Counted from the stretch's first letter, positions 41,951 through 49,801 are shown. The stretch: 64,000 nt of DNA from Actinomadura oligospora ATCC 43269 (GCF_000518265.1 NZ_JADG01000004.1:980563-1044562); one strand, 5' to 3'. Notes: generated from the sequence alone by a model not told the origin. Program-made: numbers and translations.

Positions 41951-42303
41951 TTGCCCGACCCCTTCGGCGTCGCCGTCTCGGGCGACGGGATCATCGTGGG
42001 CATGTCCGGGTCGGGCTCCAACCGGTCGACCGTCCACCACTGGACGGACTCACCCCTCCGTTCGATCACGTGCAGCGTGAGCCCGACGACCTTGACGAAC
42101 GTGGCCTGCGGAAGCCCGGGGTCACCCGCCATCCCGACCCGGATCGGCGCGGAGCCCTTCCCATCCATCACCAGCAGACGGACGCCGAACATCGGCCGCC
42201 CCTCCGCGTCGGTCTTGAGCGCGCCAGACTCGAAGTCCTTGCGCTGCTCCGGGGTGTCGGCGACCAGGAACCGGAGACCCGAAAGGTCCAAACGGAAATC
42301 CAC
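41947..42303 (-). CDS. Small hypothetical protein, first of the leftward operon
   Basis: 118 residues from the GTG at 42303, with AGGAGG (42320-42315) 11 nt upstream; a longer ATG start at 42372 would read through the operator repeats and is disfavoured. Beta-rich (FRLDLSGLRFLVADTPEQR, VRLLVMDGKGSAPIRVGM, VVGLTLHVIERRGESVQWW). Similar proteins open AICE transfer operons. Function unknown. Confidence 0.6.
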   Translation of the reverse strand: MDFRLDLSGLRFLVADTPEQRKDFESGALKTDAEGRPMFGVRLLVMDGKGSAPIRVGMAGDPGLPQATFVKVVGLTLHVIERRGESVQWWTVDRLEPDPDMPTMIPSPETATPKGSGK

Positions 42304-42308
42304 TTGGC

Positions 42309-42414
42309 TTGGCACCTCCTTGGCACGTGCCGACTTGGCACATTGCGTGCATGGAGTGTGCCTACCAGGCAAGATCGGGAAACCTTGGCACGTGCCGAGT
42401 TGGCACGCTATCGT
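42309..42414. promoter_or_regulatory. Operator with five TTGGCAC repeats in the AICE divergent control region
   Basis: TTGGCAC occurs at 42309, 42320, 42335, 42385 and 42400. Two copies extend into the perfect palindrome GGCACGTGCC (42322-42331, 42387-42396). Rightward promoter: TTGGCA (42385-42390), 18 nt, TATCGT (42409-42414), leading to the GntR gene. The other cluster covers the ribosome site and leader of the leftward operon. The layout predicts that the adjacent GntR protein represses both directions. Confidence 0.75.
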
Positions 42415-42503
42415 CGATGACGACTTGGTAAAGCCGCAGCTACCAACAGCTACGGAGAGTTACCTAGTGGCCGGATCCGGCCACCCCGCAGGGAGTTTGA
42501 GCA

Positions 42504-43352
42504 ATGGCCAAGAACCCCGAGCCCACTGCCGCGCGGTACGCGACGATCCGCGATGCGATCATCGCGGGCATCCAGAACGGCACCTACCCGCCGGGATCCC
42601 TGCTTCCCTCCCGGGCCCAGATCGAAAGCCACTACGACGTCTCACACCGCACGTCCCGCCGGGTCTTGCAGGAACTGGTCGAGGCCGGGTGGGCGCGGTC
42701 CGAGGGCACGCGCGGCTACAGCGCCACCAGCGGCCCCAACATGGAGTCCAACAGGTTCGCCGACACCCACCCCGACGGCAGCCAGTTCGACCAGGACGCC
42801 ACGATCCGCGACCCCCAGCCCTCCCCGGACGGACCCGCGTCACTGCCGCAGCAGCCCTACCCCGTCCACGCAGTCCCCTTGGGTGCCGATCTCCCCGCCC
42901 ACCTCACCACCGTCCATCCCGCGATCAGAGTGAGCACCGAACCCGCAACGCTGGAGGTGGCCCACTGGCTCACACTCCAGCCCGGCACGCTGCTTCTCGT
43001 CCGGCGACGGCTGATCACCACGAGGGACGGGCACGCGCCCCTGGAGATGCGCACGTCATACCTTGCCGACGTCCCACCAGGCTCCGCACTCGCCGCCGAC
43101 ACCCCACTCACCGAGCCATGGCCCGAAGCGGTCACCACCCACACCGGACGAACCATCACCACCGCCACCAGCGCGATCAACGCCCGCCACCCCGACCGGT
43201 ACGAAGCCGCCGCCCTGCGGCTCACCCCCACTGACTGCGTCCTCGTTCGCGCAACCACATGGGTTGACCTTCAGAGCAAGCCCGTCACCCTCACCGTCAG
43301 CGTGTGGCCCGCCATCGCCGTCAGCGTCACCGCCCCCAACCACGGCCGCTGA
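42504..43352 (+). CDS. GntR-family repressor, KorSA-like
   Basis: 282 residues, GGGAG 9 nt before the ATG. N-terminal winged HTH (YATIRDAIIAGIQNGTYPPGSLLPSRAQIESHYDVSHRTSRRVLQ-type pattern, residues 12-70), a ~50-residue linker, then a UTRA effector domain (TLQPGTLLLVRRRLI; LEMRTSYLAD). KorSA-type regulators repress replication and transfer genes of AICEs and themselves. It sits divergently from the transfer operon across the TTGGCAC operator. Confidence 0.9.
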   Translation: MAKNPEPTAARYATIRDAIIAGIQNGTYPPGSLLPSRAQIESHYDVSHRTSRRVLQELVEAGWARSEGTRGYSATSGPNMESNRFADTHPDGSQFDQDATIRDPQPSPDGPASLPQQPYPVHAVPLGADLPAHLTTVHPAIRVSTEPATLEVAHWLTLQPGTLLLVRRRLITTRDGHAPLEMRTSYLADVPPGSALAADTPLTEPWPEAVTTHTGRTITTATSAINARHPDRYEAAALRLTPTDCVLVRATTWVDLQSKPVTLTVSVWPAIAVSVTAPNHGR

Positions 43353-43476
43353 CCTGACACCTCCCGCAGGGCCGATCTTGAACACGGCGTAGCCCGTGAC
43401 CCGCGACCGCACGCCCCCTCTCCCCGATACGCGCAGTCGCCGGATCACGGGCAACGCCAGCTCACCGCCGATCTGG

Positions 43477-43929
43477 CTACCGATGGTCGTGGTGGTGCCG
43501 AGCGATCTCGAAACCCGCCTTCCGAAGGGCCCCGTTGATCTGCTCGGCCGTTCGCGGACCGATCTGACGCGCGTCCTCCAGCCGTCCGCCCGCCGCCAGC
43601 TCCACCACCTCACCAACAGTGGGCCGCATCGAACGAGCGAAGTCGAAGTCACTCCGAACCAGCCCGTTGTACGCACGAGCGGGCAACCCCAGGCACTCAA
43701 TCGGACAGTCACGACGGACCGGCCCGTCGTGGCCCCGGCCGGGCAGAGGCCGATTCGCGGCCATCTCGGCCGCCTTGTCCCGGGCCGCAGCGACTACCTG
43801 ATCCACCGTGCCCTTGAGGAAACGTCCGGCCATGGCCGAGCGAATCGCGTCCTCCGCCAGCGCCATGCAGGTATCCAGCGGGGCCCAAAGCTGTTGGTCG
43901 TCCCGCCCATGGGCGCCGAGGTCTGTCAC
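43477..43929 (-). CDS. Small protein with an RNA polymerase alpha-CTD-like domain
   Basis: 150 residues. N-terminal ~65 are helical; residues 75-141 resemble the helix-hairpin-helix alpha C-terminal domain: CPIECLGLPARAYNGLVRSD, RPTVGEVVEL and LEDARQIGPRTAEQINGALR (compare the IxxLxLSxRxxNxL and GxKSLxEI pattern of RpoA). The real alpha-CTD binds UP elements and activators. ATG overlaps the stop of the next protein, which carries related modules. Could bias host transcription toward or away from element promoters; inference. Confidence 0.65.
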   Translation of the reverse strand: MTDLGAHGRDDQQLWAPLDTCMALAEDAIRSAMAGRFLKGTVDQVVAAARDKAAEMAANRPLPGRGHDGPVRRDCPIECLGLPARAYNGLVRSDFDFARSMRPTVGEVVELAAGGRLEDARQIGPRTAEQINGALRKAGFEIARHHHDHR

Positions 43930-44471
43930 TGCCGTCCCTTCCTCTCGTTGCCTGCCCTACTCCCACGTCCGGTCTGCATCGCGCCCACGGCCGCGAATAG
44001 CTCCGCCATCTCGACCGGCCTCCCTGCGACGAAGCCGGTCCACAGCAGGTCTCGGACCTCACCCGCCGTGCCGACCTGATGCAGAGTCGGACGCCGTGTC
44101 TCGTACTCCCAAAGGTCGGCATGCCGAACACCCGCCTCTGTGACCATCCGGCGAGCCCCTTCCGACAGCCGCAAGCACGCCACCGGACACGCCTCCGTCA
44201 CCGTGTGCCCTCGCAGGTGGAGCGCCTCCACATCGAGCCCCAGCCCCTCCACCGCCGACACCAGACGAGCCGCATCCCGCGCCGACAGGCCCAGCGCCCC
44301 AACGAGCCCCTGATCAACCAGCAGCACCACCGCACCGACCGTGGCCCCCAGCGGAGCCGCCCCCGCCGCCTCCCGCACCACCACGGCGATACGTCGGGGG
44401 AGGCCCAGGCACTCCACCGAGCACGTCAGAGACACCCGATGCCCGACCCGCCAGGCCCGCAGCGCCCTCAC
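43926..44471 (-). CDS. Protein with two degenerate alpha-CTD-like modules
   Basis: 181 residues from a GTG overlapping the upstream ATPase stop. Two segments start with the same CxVxCLxL pattern as the neighbour: CSVECLGLPRR (Cys17/21) and CPVACLRLSEG (Cys95/99). The first continues with TVGAVVLLVDQGLVGALGLS, matching the alpha-CTD frame; the second is more diverged. Likely arose by duplication with the adjacent gene. No known product name. Confidence 0.6.
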   Translation of the reverse strand: MRALRAWRVGHRVSLTCSVECLGLPRRIAVVVREAAGAAPLGATVGAVVLLVDQGLVGALGLSARDAARLVSAVEGLGLDVEALHLRGHTVTEACPVACLRLSEGARRMVTEAGVRHADLWEYETRRPTLHQVGTAGEVRDLLWTGFVAGRPVEMAELFAAVGAMQTGRGSRAGNERKGRQ

Positions 44472-44953
44472 GCCCGTACCTCCGAGCCCGCGCAGACGGG
44501 CACCTCGAACCAGACCCGCCACCGCCGCCGTTCGCCCTCGCGCTCCAGCACCGCCCCGGCCCGGTCGGTCATCATGGCCACCATCCCCAGCCCACGACCG
44601 GACTCCGCGCACAGGTCCGCGTCCTCGAACGCGTCCTCCTTACACGGCAACACCGGGAAGCCCACGGCCCCACCGTCATCGGTGATCTCCACGCGGACGG
44701 CGAGCGCCGCCGCGGACTCCGACTCATGGACCGTGCGCACCGCGACGTCCACGCCGCCGCCCTCCCGACCGGACGCGGTGTGCCGCGCCGCGTTCGTCAC
44801 GATCTCCGCCACCGCCAGATCCACCACGTCCAGATCCACCAGCAAAGGGCGAGCGCTCAGCCACTCCCGCACCTGCGCCCGCACCGCTCGCACATCCAGC
44901 CGACCGCCGCACTGCGAAACCAGCCGCCGCGACACCACCAACTCCCAGGCCAT
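44468..44953 (-). CDS. RsbW-like ATP-binding (anti-sigma-type) protein
   Basis: 161 residues. HATPase_c fold: N box VDLAVAEIVTNAARHT, G1 ITDDGGAV, G2 ESGRGLGMVAMMTDRAG. This is the stand-alone GHKL type of RsbW/SpoIIAB anti-sigma kinases, abundant in actinobacteria. Start overlaps the upstream stop by 1 bp (TGATG). Four overlapping leftward genes (45276 to 43477) thus join an anti-sigma-like ATPase with alpha-CTD-like proteins. Confidence 0.8.
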   Translation of the reverse strand: MAWELVVSRRLVSQCGGRLDVRAVRAQVREWLSARPLLVDLDVVDLAVAEIVTNAARHTASGREGGGVDVAVRTVHESESAAALAVRVEITDDGGAVGFPVLPCKEDAFEDADLCAESGRGLGMVAMMTDRAGAVLEREGERRRWRVWFEVPVCAGSEVRA

Positions 44954-45276
44954 CACCGCACGACCCCGGCGATCCGCGCCGCAGCCACCGCCGACTCGTC
45001 CGCCGCCACCCAGCGCCCCAGCCAGCCGAACACCCACCGGTCATGCACGTCCCGCGTCACCGTCACCGGGAACCAGCGCCCCGACATCGGCGCGAGCACC
45101 ATCAACACCGGCTCACCCGACGACGGCGAGACCAGGCGAGCCGACACCTTGAAATGCCGCAGGTCAGCCAGCAGACCCGCCAGCAACCCGATCCGCTCCA
45201 GCGTCACGGCCGACACCGCAACGGCCCCCGCTATCTCCGGCGATGCGCACGGCACCGCGTCCGATAGGTTGTGCAT
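44953..45276 (-). CDS. Hypothetical protein, first of the RsbW-like/alpha-CTD-like operon
   Basis: 107 residues, AAGGAGT 7 nt before the ATG. Beta-rich C-terminal half (FKVSARLVSPSSGEPVLMVLA, RWFPVTVTRDVHDRWVFGW) with a final helix. Such small proteins often precede RsbW-like genes in streptomycete elements; no function recognised. Confidence 0.65.
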   Translation of the reverse strand: MHNLSDAVPCASPEIAGAVAVSAVTLERIGLLAGLLADLRHFKVSARLVSPSSGEPVLMVLAPMSGRWFPVTVTRDVHDRWVFGWLGRWVAADESAVAAARIAGVVR

Positions 45277-45611
45277 TGGTCCGACTCCTTCCAGTCGGGC
45301 AAGGCCCCGGCACTGGTGTTCGCGCACCGTTGTGCTGGGGCCGCTTGCGTCTTGGGGGTTGCGCTCTTTGATCAGTCCCGTCGGGAGCGGAGTATGTGCA
45401 GTACGGCCCTCAATGTCGCACGTAGCCCGATACAAGATCGACCGAAACTCGCAACCGTATCGAGTATCGGACCGTACGAGACTTCGGGCAATGCCAACGT
45501 GTGATGTGCCCTCACGCGGAGTGATCACATGCGTAAGGGCCGGAGCTTCGGCTCCGGCCCTTAGGTGCTGTTCGTGCTGGTGGGAGGGCTAACACGTTCG
45601 CCCAGGTGCGC
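45277..45611. other. Promoter region and terminator between two leftward operons
   Basis: 335 bp without a gene. The right part holds the strong hairpin at 45535-45562. The rest, relatively AT-rich around 45400-45480 (repeated GTATCG/GATAC-like words), should contain the promoter of the operon starting at 45276, but no clear hexamers were identified. Confidence 0.55.
45535..45562 (-). terminator. 12-bp perfect hairpin, UUCG-type tetraloop on the plus-strand reading
   Basis: AAGGGCCGGAGC (45535-45546), loop TTCG, GCTCCGGCCCTT (45551-45562). Lies 50 bp beyond the DUF397 stop in the direction of its transcription, so it should end the XRE-DUF397 transcript. Confidence 0.85.
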
Positions 45612-45803
45612 CTACCGCTTCTTGATCTCTTCCATGAAGTCGCTCCAATTCGGGCGGCTGAATTCGAGGATTGGACCTGACCCCAAATCGGCTGTGTCTG
45701 CCACGCCGATCACACCAGCCCCCGCCCCGACCTCCACGCACTCGGAATCATCCTTGCTCCGGCTGGACTTCCGCCAAGCCGTGAAGCTGTCTCGGCTACT
45801 CAT
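45612..45803 (-). CDS. DUF397 protein
   Basis: 63 residues with the DUF397 pattern: FTAWRKSSRSKDDSECVEVG, VADTADLGSGPILEFSRPNWSDFMEEIK. Such proteins almost always follow an XRE-DUF5753 gene and may antagonise it, as for BldB/AbaA-orfA-type regulators. Its AGGAG ribosome site overlaps the stop of the upstream gene. Confidence 0.9.
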   Translation of the reverse strand: MSSRDSFTAWRKSSRSKDDSECVEVGAGAGVIGVADTADLGSGPILEFSRPNWSDFMEEIKKR

Positions 45804-45813
45804 GTGGGGGCTC

Positions 45814-46689
45814 CTATTCCATGCCAGGCAGCGTCTCAGCCGCCTTGATCAGGTAGTCGCGGCTCTCCGCCACCGACAAAGTGGCCTCGCGGAGACTGTT
45901 AAAGATCATCTCGTACCGCGCCGTCTGGTCGGCTTCGGTCAACATGACATCGGTGGTCACGCCCTCGATTCCGACGACTGTCGGATCACCTGCCGGGTAG
46001 TCATAGATCGAGAAGCCGGACGAGGGGATGTCGTACTCGGAGATCACCGCCGCGACCGGCAGGATCCGGATCGTCATGCTGTCGCGGGCGGCCGACTCCT
46101 CTACCAGGTGCAGTAGTTGCTCGCGGAACACGCCAGGCGGCACAGGCTGACGCAGGATGCAGAACTCATCGAGGATCACCTCGTATGCCGGGCCACCGCC
46201 GGGACGGTGCAACATCCGCTGCCGCTTGGCCCGGCCACTCAGCACGCCTTGCACCGTGGCTCCGGGTGGGAGCGCAAGGGTTCCGCCCCTGCGTTCAATC
46301 CGAGACCGGGTGAAACTCTCGGTCTGGAGCAGCCCCGAGATCAGGGTCTGCTGGTATTCGCGGATCGTCTCTGCGCCAGCCTCCAAATCGGCGAACATCG
46401 CCTGCCGCTCGCCGATGACCTTGGCGATACCGTCCCACCATCCGCGTTCGGCGGCTTCACGTGCGATGGTGGTCATCTCGGTCCATCTGTGACCATCAAC
46501 GCCGAGGGCGTCCAGGATCGAGATCACATCGTCCAGATCCGGCGGAATTCGACCATTCTCCAGCCGAGAGATCTGCTGACGCGTGATCCCGGAGCGCTTC
46601 ACCAGTTGCTCGTGCGTCACGCTGTGTTCGGCGCGTAGCTGCTTCAACTCATCGGCCAGACGTAGCCGTCGCACGTACGGGCTGATCAA
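45814..46689 (-). CDS. XRE-family regulator with DUF5753
   Basis: 291 residues from the TTG at 46689, chosen because AGGAGG lies 7 nt upstream and the protein then opens with the typical SPYVRRLRLADELKQLR. HTH in VTHEQLVKRSGITRQQISRLENG; the C-terminal ~190 residues are the DUF5753 domain (YQQTLISGLLQTESFTR; ILDEFCILR; SGFSIYDYP). Partner of the downstream DUF397 gene. These pairs act in development or element control in actinobacteria. Confidence 0.9.
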   Translation of the reverse strand: MISPYVRRLRLADELKQLRAEHSVTHEQLVKRSGITRQQISRLENGRIPPDLDDVISILDALGVDGHRWTEMTTIAREAAERGWWDGIAKVIGERQAMFADLEAGAETIREYQQTLISGLLQTESFTRSRIERRGGTLALPPGATVQGVLSGRAKRQRMLHRPGGGPAYEVILDEFCILRQPVPPGVFREQLLHLVEESAARDSMTIRILPVAAVISEYDIPSSGFSIYDYPAGDPTVVGIEGVTTDVMLTEADQTARYEMIFNSLREATLSVAESRDYLIKAAETLPGME

Positions 46690-47399
46690 CGTTGCCCCTC
46701 CTACGTTGCCGACTTCGACACGTATCAATTCTCGGGCAACGAGCCTAACCAGGTCGAGGCCGCGCCGGGCCGAGGATGGAGAGACGCCGGTGGCCATTCG
46801 GTACACCAGAACGCCTACAGGGGCGTGCCCCTTCTCCGGTTGGTCCAGGTGTCCGACGGGGTCCTGCCACCCCTTGCCGTTGAGGGCGTGCTCAGCGGAA
46901 TGCACGTCTCGCTTGCTTGTGTGAGGAGTTTCCCTACTAGATCAAGGGCGCGGCGTGCGGCGTCGTCGCGGTGGCCGGTCGGCGCGTTGCGCCTCCCGGC
47001 ACCGGACGAGCCTCCGCCGCGTGGACTTCGTCCGAGCACGCGCCCCGCGCCGACCACTCGGCGTCGAGTCCGCCGAAGAGCCAAGCGTTCGGGCGGCTTC
47101 ACCCGGGAGCGCCGCCACGTCCCGGCCGTGCACGGCCCGCGCGACGCTGCCGGGCGCTCCCGCGCCCGCCGCGCCGCGCCCTCCCCGGCGCACCGCCAAC
47201 GGCAGCTCAGCGCGCCGGGACCAGCGCCGCGCGGGACCGGGCTAGCGCGGGGCCCCTACCCCGCGCGCCCGTCCCGGCGGCTTGGCCCGGCGCGCTGCCT
47301 GCCTACCGGACGCCGGGACGGGCGCGGCTGCCATGGCTTGCGCGCTCCCGACCGCTCAGCACAGGCCGCGCCCGCCCGGGCCGGCGACATCGCCCGGTC
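46690..47399. other. 710-bp non-coding AICE region, candidate replication origin
   Basis: No ORF with family resemblance or ribosome site. The segment 46,960-47,400 is extremely GC-rich with many short palindromes, the best at 47232-47277. By content (one initiator gene, no other large intergenic structure near rep) it may hold the double-strand origin or transfer site. Inference. Confidence 0.45.
47232..47277. repeat. Nested inverted repeat (stem-loop)
   Basis: Inner stem GCGCGGGG (47245-47252) / CCCCGCGC (47259-47266) with loop CCCCTA. Outer arms CGGGACCGGGC and GCCCGTCCCG extend the structure imperfectly. Not positioned as a terminator for any gene, since the nearest leftward gene starts 440 bp away. 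A rolling-circle or transfer origin is possible. Confidence 0.6.
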
Positions 47400-47759
47400 T
47401 CAACCGCCCCTCACCTCGCGGTCCTTCGGCAGACCCAGCCGCCTCGCCTCACTACCGATCGAGTTGCGTGATCGCCCGAAGTGTTTGACCAGCTCAGGCA
47501 TCGGCACCTTGGCCGCCCACATCTCGCGCAACGTCGTCCGCTCGTGCTCCTGCCACGCCACACCGTGATTGGGATGCGCCTCCCGGAGCCGTCCCATCCG
47601 CGCCGTGCTGCCCTGATCGACCGACCGGATCACGTCTGCGTCGGCCTCAATGATGATCTTGCCGTCAGCGTTGAGGAACACCACCCGCGCCGCATTGATG
47701 CTCAGCTCCTCCGCCGTGATCCCATCCCACTCCTGAGGCTCGGTGAACCGCACCCGCAT
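47400..47759 (-). CDS. Small HTH-containing hypothetical protein
   Basis: 119 residues; AGGAGG just upstream of the ATG. N-terminal ~50 residues beta-rich (VVFLNADGKIIIEADADVIRS). The C-terminal half reads as a homeodomain-like HTH: WQEHERTTLREMWAAKVPMPELVKHFGRSRNSIGSEARRLGL, with GRSRNSIGSEARRL as recognition helix. Likely DNA-binding AICE accessory regulator; target unknown. Confidence 0.65.
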   Translation of the reverse strand: MRVRFTEPQEWDGITAEELSINAARVVFLNADGKIIIEADADVIRSVDQGSTARMGRLREAHPNHGVAWQEHERTTLREMWAAKVPMPELVKHFGRSRNSIGSEARRLGLPKDREVRGG

Positions 47760-47943
47760 GCGTACCTCCTGCTGTTTCGGGGGACGACGTAATACCCAGC
47801 TCCCTTGATCGCCACCCCCGGCGGGTCAGCCCGTCCTAGTGGGGTGGCAGAGCGGAACGTGAGGCATCCGGCCGTCACCGCGCCGAGATCATGCCGTCCA
47901 CTCAACGCCCTCTGGCGACGTCGGACATCCGAATGCCCCTTCC

Positions 47944-48801
47944 TCAGGTGTGCTTGTACGGGGCGGTTGCTGTGAGCCGAGCCGCGATGGCGGGGCCCGC
48001 TTGCGCAAGCCATGCTTCGGCCCTGGGCATCCGGTCCCTGACGCCTTGTTCCCAGAAGCGTCGGAACACCGGATCGACGTCGGCTGCGGCCCGGGCGGTC
48101 AGGTGGAAGCGGTGAACCATCCGGGCCGCCAGGGGCACCAGTTCTTCGCGCTGCTGGGCCGTCATCCCGTACGCGTCGGCAAAGACGGCAACCCGGTGGG
48201 GAGCGTCAAGATCGGTGAACGCCGGTGCCCTGTCACGCGGATCGAGCAGGGGCACCCACCAGTAGAGGGCATTGGCGATGTCGTAGAGCCGCGTGGTCGG
48301 ACGAGCAAGGTCGAAGTCGATCAGGGCCGCGGGCACGCCGTCACGGAAGACGACATTGCCGGGGCAGTAGTCGCGGTGGCTGACAAGTTCGGGTTCCCCA
48401 TCCACCGGACCGATGGGGACGGTTTTGGATCCGGGGATGCCTCCCCAAGTGGCGTCAAGAGGAGGGACCCAGCCCTGCGCGACGTTGTGCAGCCGATGGA
48501 TGAGCCGAGCCAGTGCGACAAGGACGTCCTCGTTGGCGGTTTCGTCGGGAAGGGGCTCTCGTGGAACATCTCCGGGAACGAAGGACAGCACTTCGCGGCC
48601 TTGCTCGTCGATGCCGAGCGGGACGGGCGCTGCGGTGAATCCGGCCTGGTGCAGGTGGGCCAGATATGCCTGGATTGTGGCGGTGAACGGACGAACTGGC
48701 CGACGAACGGTGTCGCCGATCCGCACGATGCCGGGGGTTACGCCATCTCCCGTCATCGGCTCAGCACCCTGCTCAGCGTGTTCTTTTCCGGCGTCTGTCA
48801 C
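47944..48801 (-). CDS. Aminoglycoside/choline-kinase-like phosphotransferase
   Basis: 285 residues from the GTG at 48801 (AGGAG just upstream). APH fold: VRRPVRPFTATIQAYLAHL, catalytic loop SHRDYCPGNVVFRDG (HxDxxxxN) and metal-binding LIDFDLARP. A canonical N-terminal Lys-containing strand is not obvious. Substrate could be an antibiotic, sugar or lipid head group; resistance cannot be claimed. Cargo gene of the element. Confidence 0.8.
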   Translation of the reverse strand: MTDAGKEHAEQGAEPMTGDGVTPGIVRIGDTVRRPVRPFTATIQAYLAHLHQAGFTAAPVPLGIDEQGREVLSFVPGDVPREPLPDETANEDVLVALARLIHRLHNVAQGWVPPLDATWGGIPGSKTVPIGPVDGEPELVSHRDYCPGNVVFRDGVPAALIDFDLARPTTRLYDIANALYWWVPLLDPRDRAPAFTDLDAPHRVAVFADAYGMTAQQREELVPLAARMVHRFHLTARAAADVDPVFRRFWEQGVRDRMPRAEAWLAQAGPAIAARLTATAPYKHT

Positions 48802-49321
48802 GGAGCTCCTTTGGTCTGGCGGGTCACATCAGTTCCGGGTCGGCCGACCGCTGACGTTGGCCGCGTAGCTGACCCAGCCTCCAGCGGAGGCGCGTTGCGG
48901 CCCGCTCAGCAGGCGACCTGCAAATTGCGCCCACCTGAGCAATTCCTGAGAGTCCAGTAGGTGCATGAGGTGCCGCTTCTTTGGTTCCCAACCAACCCCA
49001 CCACCCACCCTTATGGGGATGCCGCCTCCGGCGGCTAGCAGTACCTAAAAGCGCATCGGGCGGCCCCCGGCCGGTGAACCTTGATCATTTCGACGCAAGC
49101 CCAGGTCAGCGCGCTACCGTGATGGTTGAGCGAGCGCGTGGACGGCCGGATGCGACCTTGACTGGGGCCCCCTCCGGCGGCCCACCCCGGGCCAGAGGCG
49201 GGCAGCCCAAGGGACGCCCGAAGCCGCGCCAGGCTAGCGGACCGCCGCCCCAGTCAAGGCCGCATCCGTCCGCCCCAAACGTGCCTACCTGCCACACTGA
49301 AGCCCAGCGCAGGAGGAGCAC
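48802..49321. other. 520-bp non-coding region with large inverted repeats
   Basis: No gene recognised. Contains hairpins GCCTCC-AGC-GGAGGC (48886-48900) and GCCGCC-TCC-GGCGGC (49022-49036), and the long inverted repeat 49140-49271. AAGCCCAGGTCAG occurs at 49097 and again at 49734. The region near the element's right end may hold transfer or integrase-binding sites. Confidence 0.55.
49140..49271. repeat. Long inverted repeat (25-29 bp arms, ~78-bp centre)
   Basis: Left arm 49140-49168 (ending CCTTGACTGGGGC) and right arm 49247-49271 (starting GCCCCAGTCAAGG) are reverse complements with two extra bases and one substitution in the left arm. The centre is GC-rich with its own short palindromes. 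It lies ~50 bp upstream of the gene at 49322. Confidence 0.85.
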
Positions 49322-49609
49322 ATGGCGACCAGCACGCAGCACCCCGACCCGACCGGACAGACAGCCGCCATGGCTGAACAGCTCCGCCGGACCGGCTTCC
49401 TCACCCGGGAATACCGCGCCGAGAGCGAAGGCGAGCAACTCCGCCGACGAGCCCGCCGCGCCGCCCGCAGCATCGGCCGCCCCGTCCGAACCCAGGCCCA
49501 CGCCGGAACAATGACCGCCGCGCTAGCCGACTGGCCCGCCAACCCCCTAGAGGAACGCCTCAGCGAGAGCCGCGCCAACAACTCCATTGATCGCGCGCTA
49601 CGCGAGTAG
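49322..49609 (+). CDS. Small hypothetical protein at the AICE right end
   Basis: 95 residues with AGGAGGAG 4-5 nt before the ATG. Helical, Arg/Ala/Glu-rich (EQLRRRARRAARSIGR), Thr/Pro-rich N-terminus; no motif recognised. Only rightward gene in the accessory part, directly following the long inverted repeat. Possibly a DNA-binding accessory protein. Confidence 0.6.
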   Translation: MATSTQHPDPTGQTAAMAEQLRRTGFLTREYRAESEGEQLRRRARRAARSIGRPVRTQAHAGTMTAALADWPANPLEERLSESRANNSIDRALRE

Positions 49610-49629
49610 GCCCACCAGGGCCTATGCCC

Positions 49630-49656
49630 GTGGGCCATGGCCCGTACATGGCCCAC
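49630..49656. repeat. 9-bp inverted repeat near the AICE right end
   Basis: GTGGGCCAT (49630-49638), 9-nt spacer, ATGGCCCAC (49648-49656), with a further ATGGC at 49660. Related TGGCCCGTGGATGGCCCGTC occurs at the other end inside int (~34,353). Could be arm-type integrase sites. Confidence 0.5.
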
Positions 49657-49766
49657 GAATGGCGAGCACCAGCGGCACCGAGTGAGCGTCAGTGAGACAA
49701 GATCAACCCCTCTACCCGGTTCCCGCATGCCATAAGCCCAGGTCAGAAGGCATCCCAGCACGTGAG

Positions 49767-49801
49767 AAGGGCGGCCCCCGAGGTTGGGGGGCCGCCCTTG
49801 C
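49767..49801. terminator. GC-rich terminator hairpin
   Basis: AAGGGCGGCCCCC pairs with GGGGGCCGCCCTT around a GAGGTTG loop. It lies 36 bp beyond the end of the DivIVA-repeat gene in its direction of transcription. Confidence 0.8.

Larger units (their letters stand above)
34330..49750. mobile_element. Actinomycete integrative and conjugative element (AICE), pSAM2-type
   Basis: The module is complete by gene content: tyrosine integrase and excisionase at the left end, RepSA-like rolling-circle initiator, FtsK/TraB-like DNA translocase, small membrane Spd-like proteins, a GntR (KorSA-like) repressor, then accessory genes. Genes 36.3-42.3 kb run leftward with 1-4 bp overlaps. Left end lies between 34,227 and 34,330; right end between about 49,610 and 49,836. 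No tRNA gene and no convincing direct repeat was found at either end, so the limits are approximate. Confidence 0.85.

Noticed and set aside
46825..47568. Plus-strand frame upstream of the XRE regulator
   Set aside because: Arg/Pro/Ala-rich translation, overlaps a better-supported minus-strand gene (47400-47759), no ribosome site.
47944..48801. Calling the phosphotransferase an antibiotic-resistance gene
   Set aside because: The APH fold is clear, but the family includes many kinases of unrelated small molecules, and the sequence is not close to a resistance enzyme I can name.
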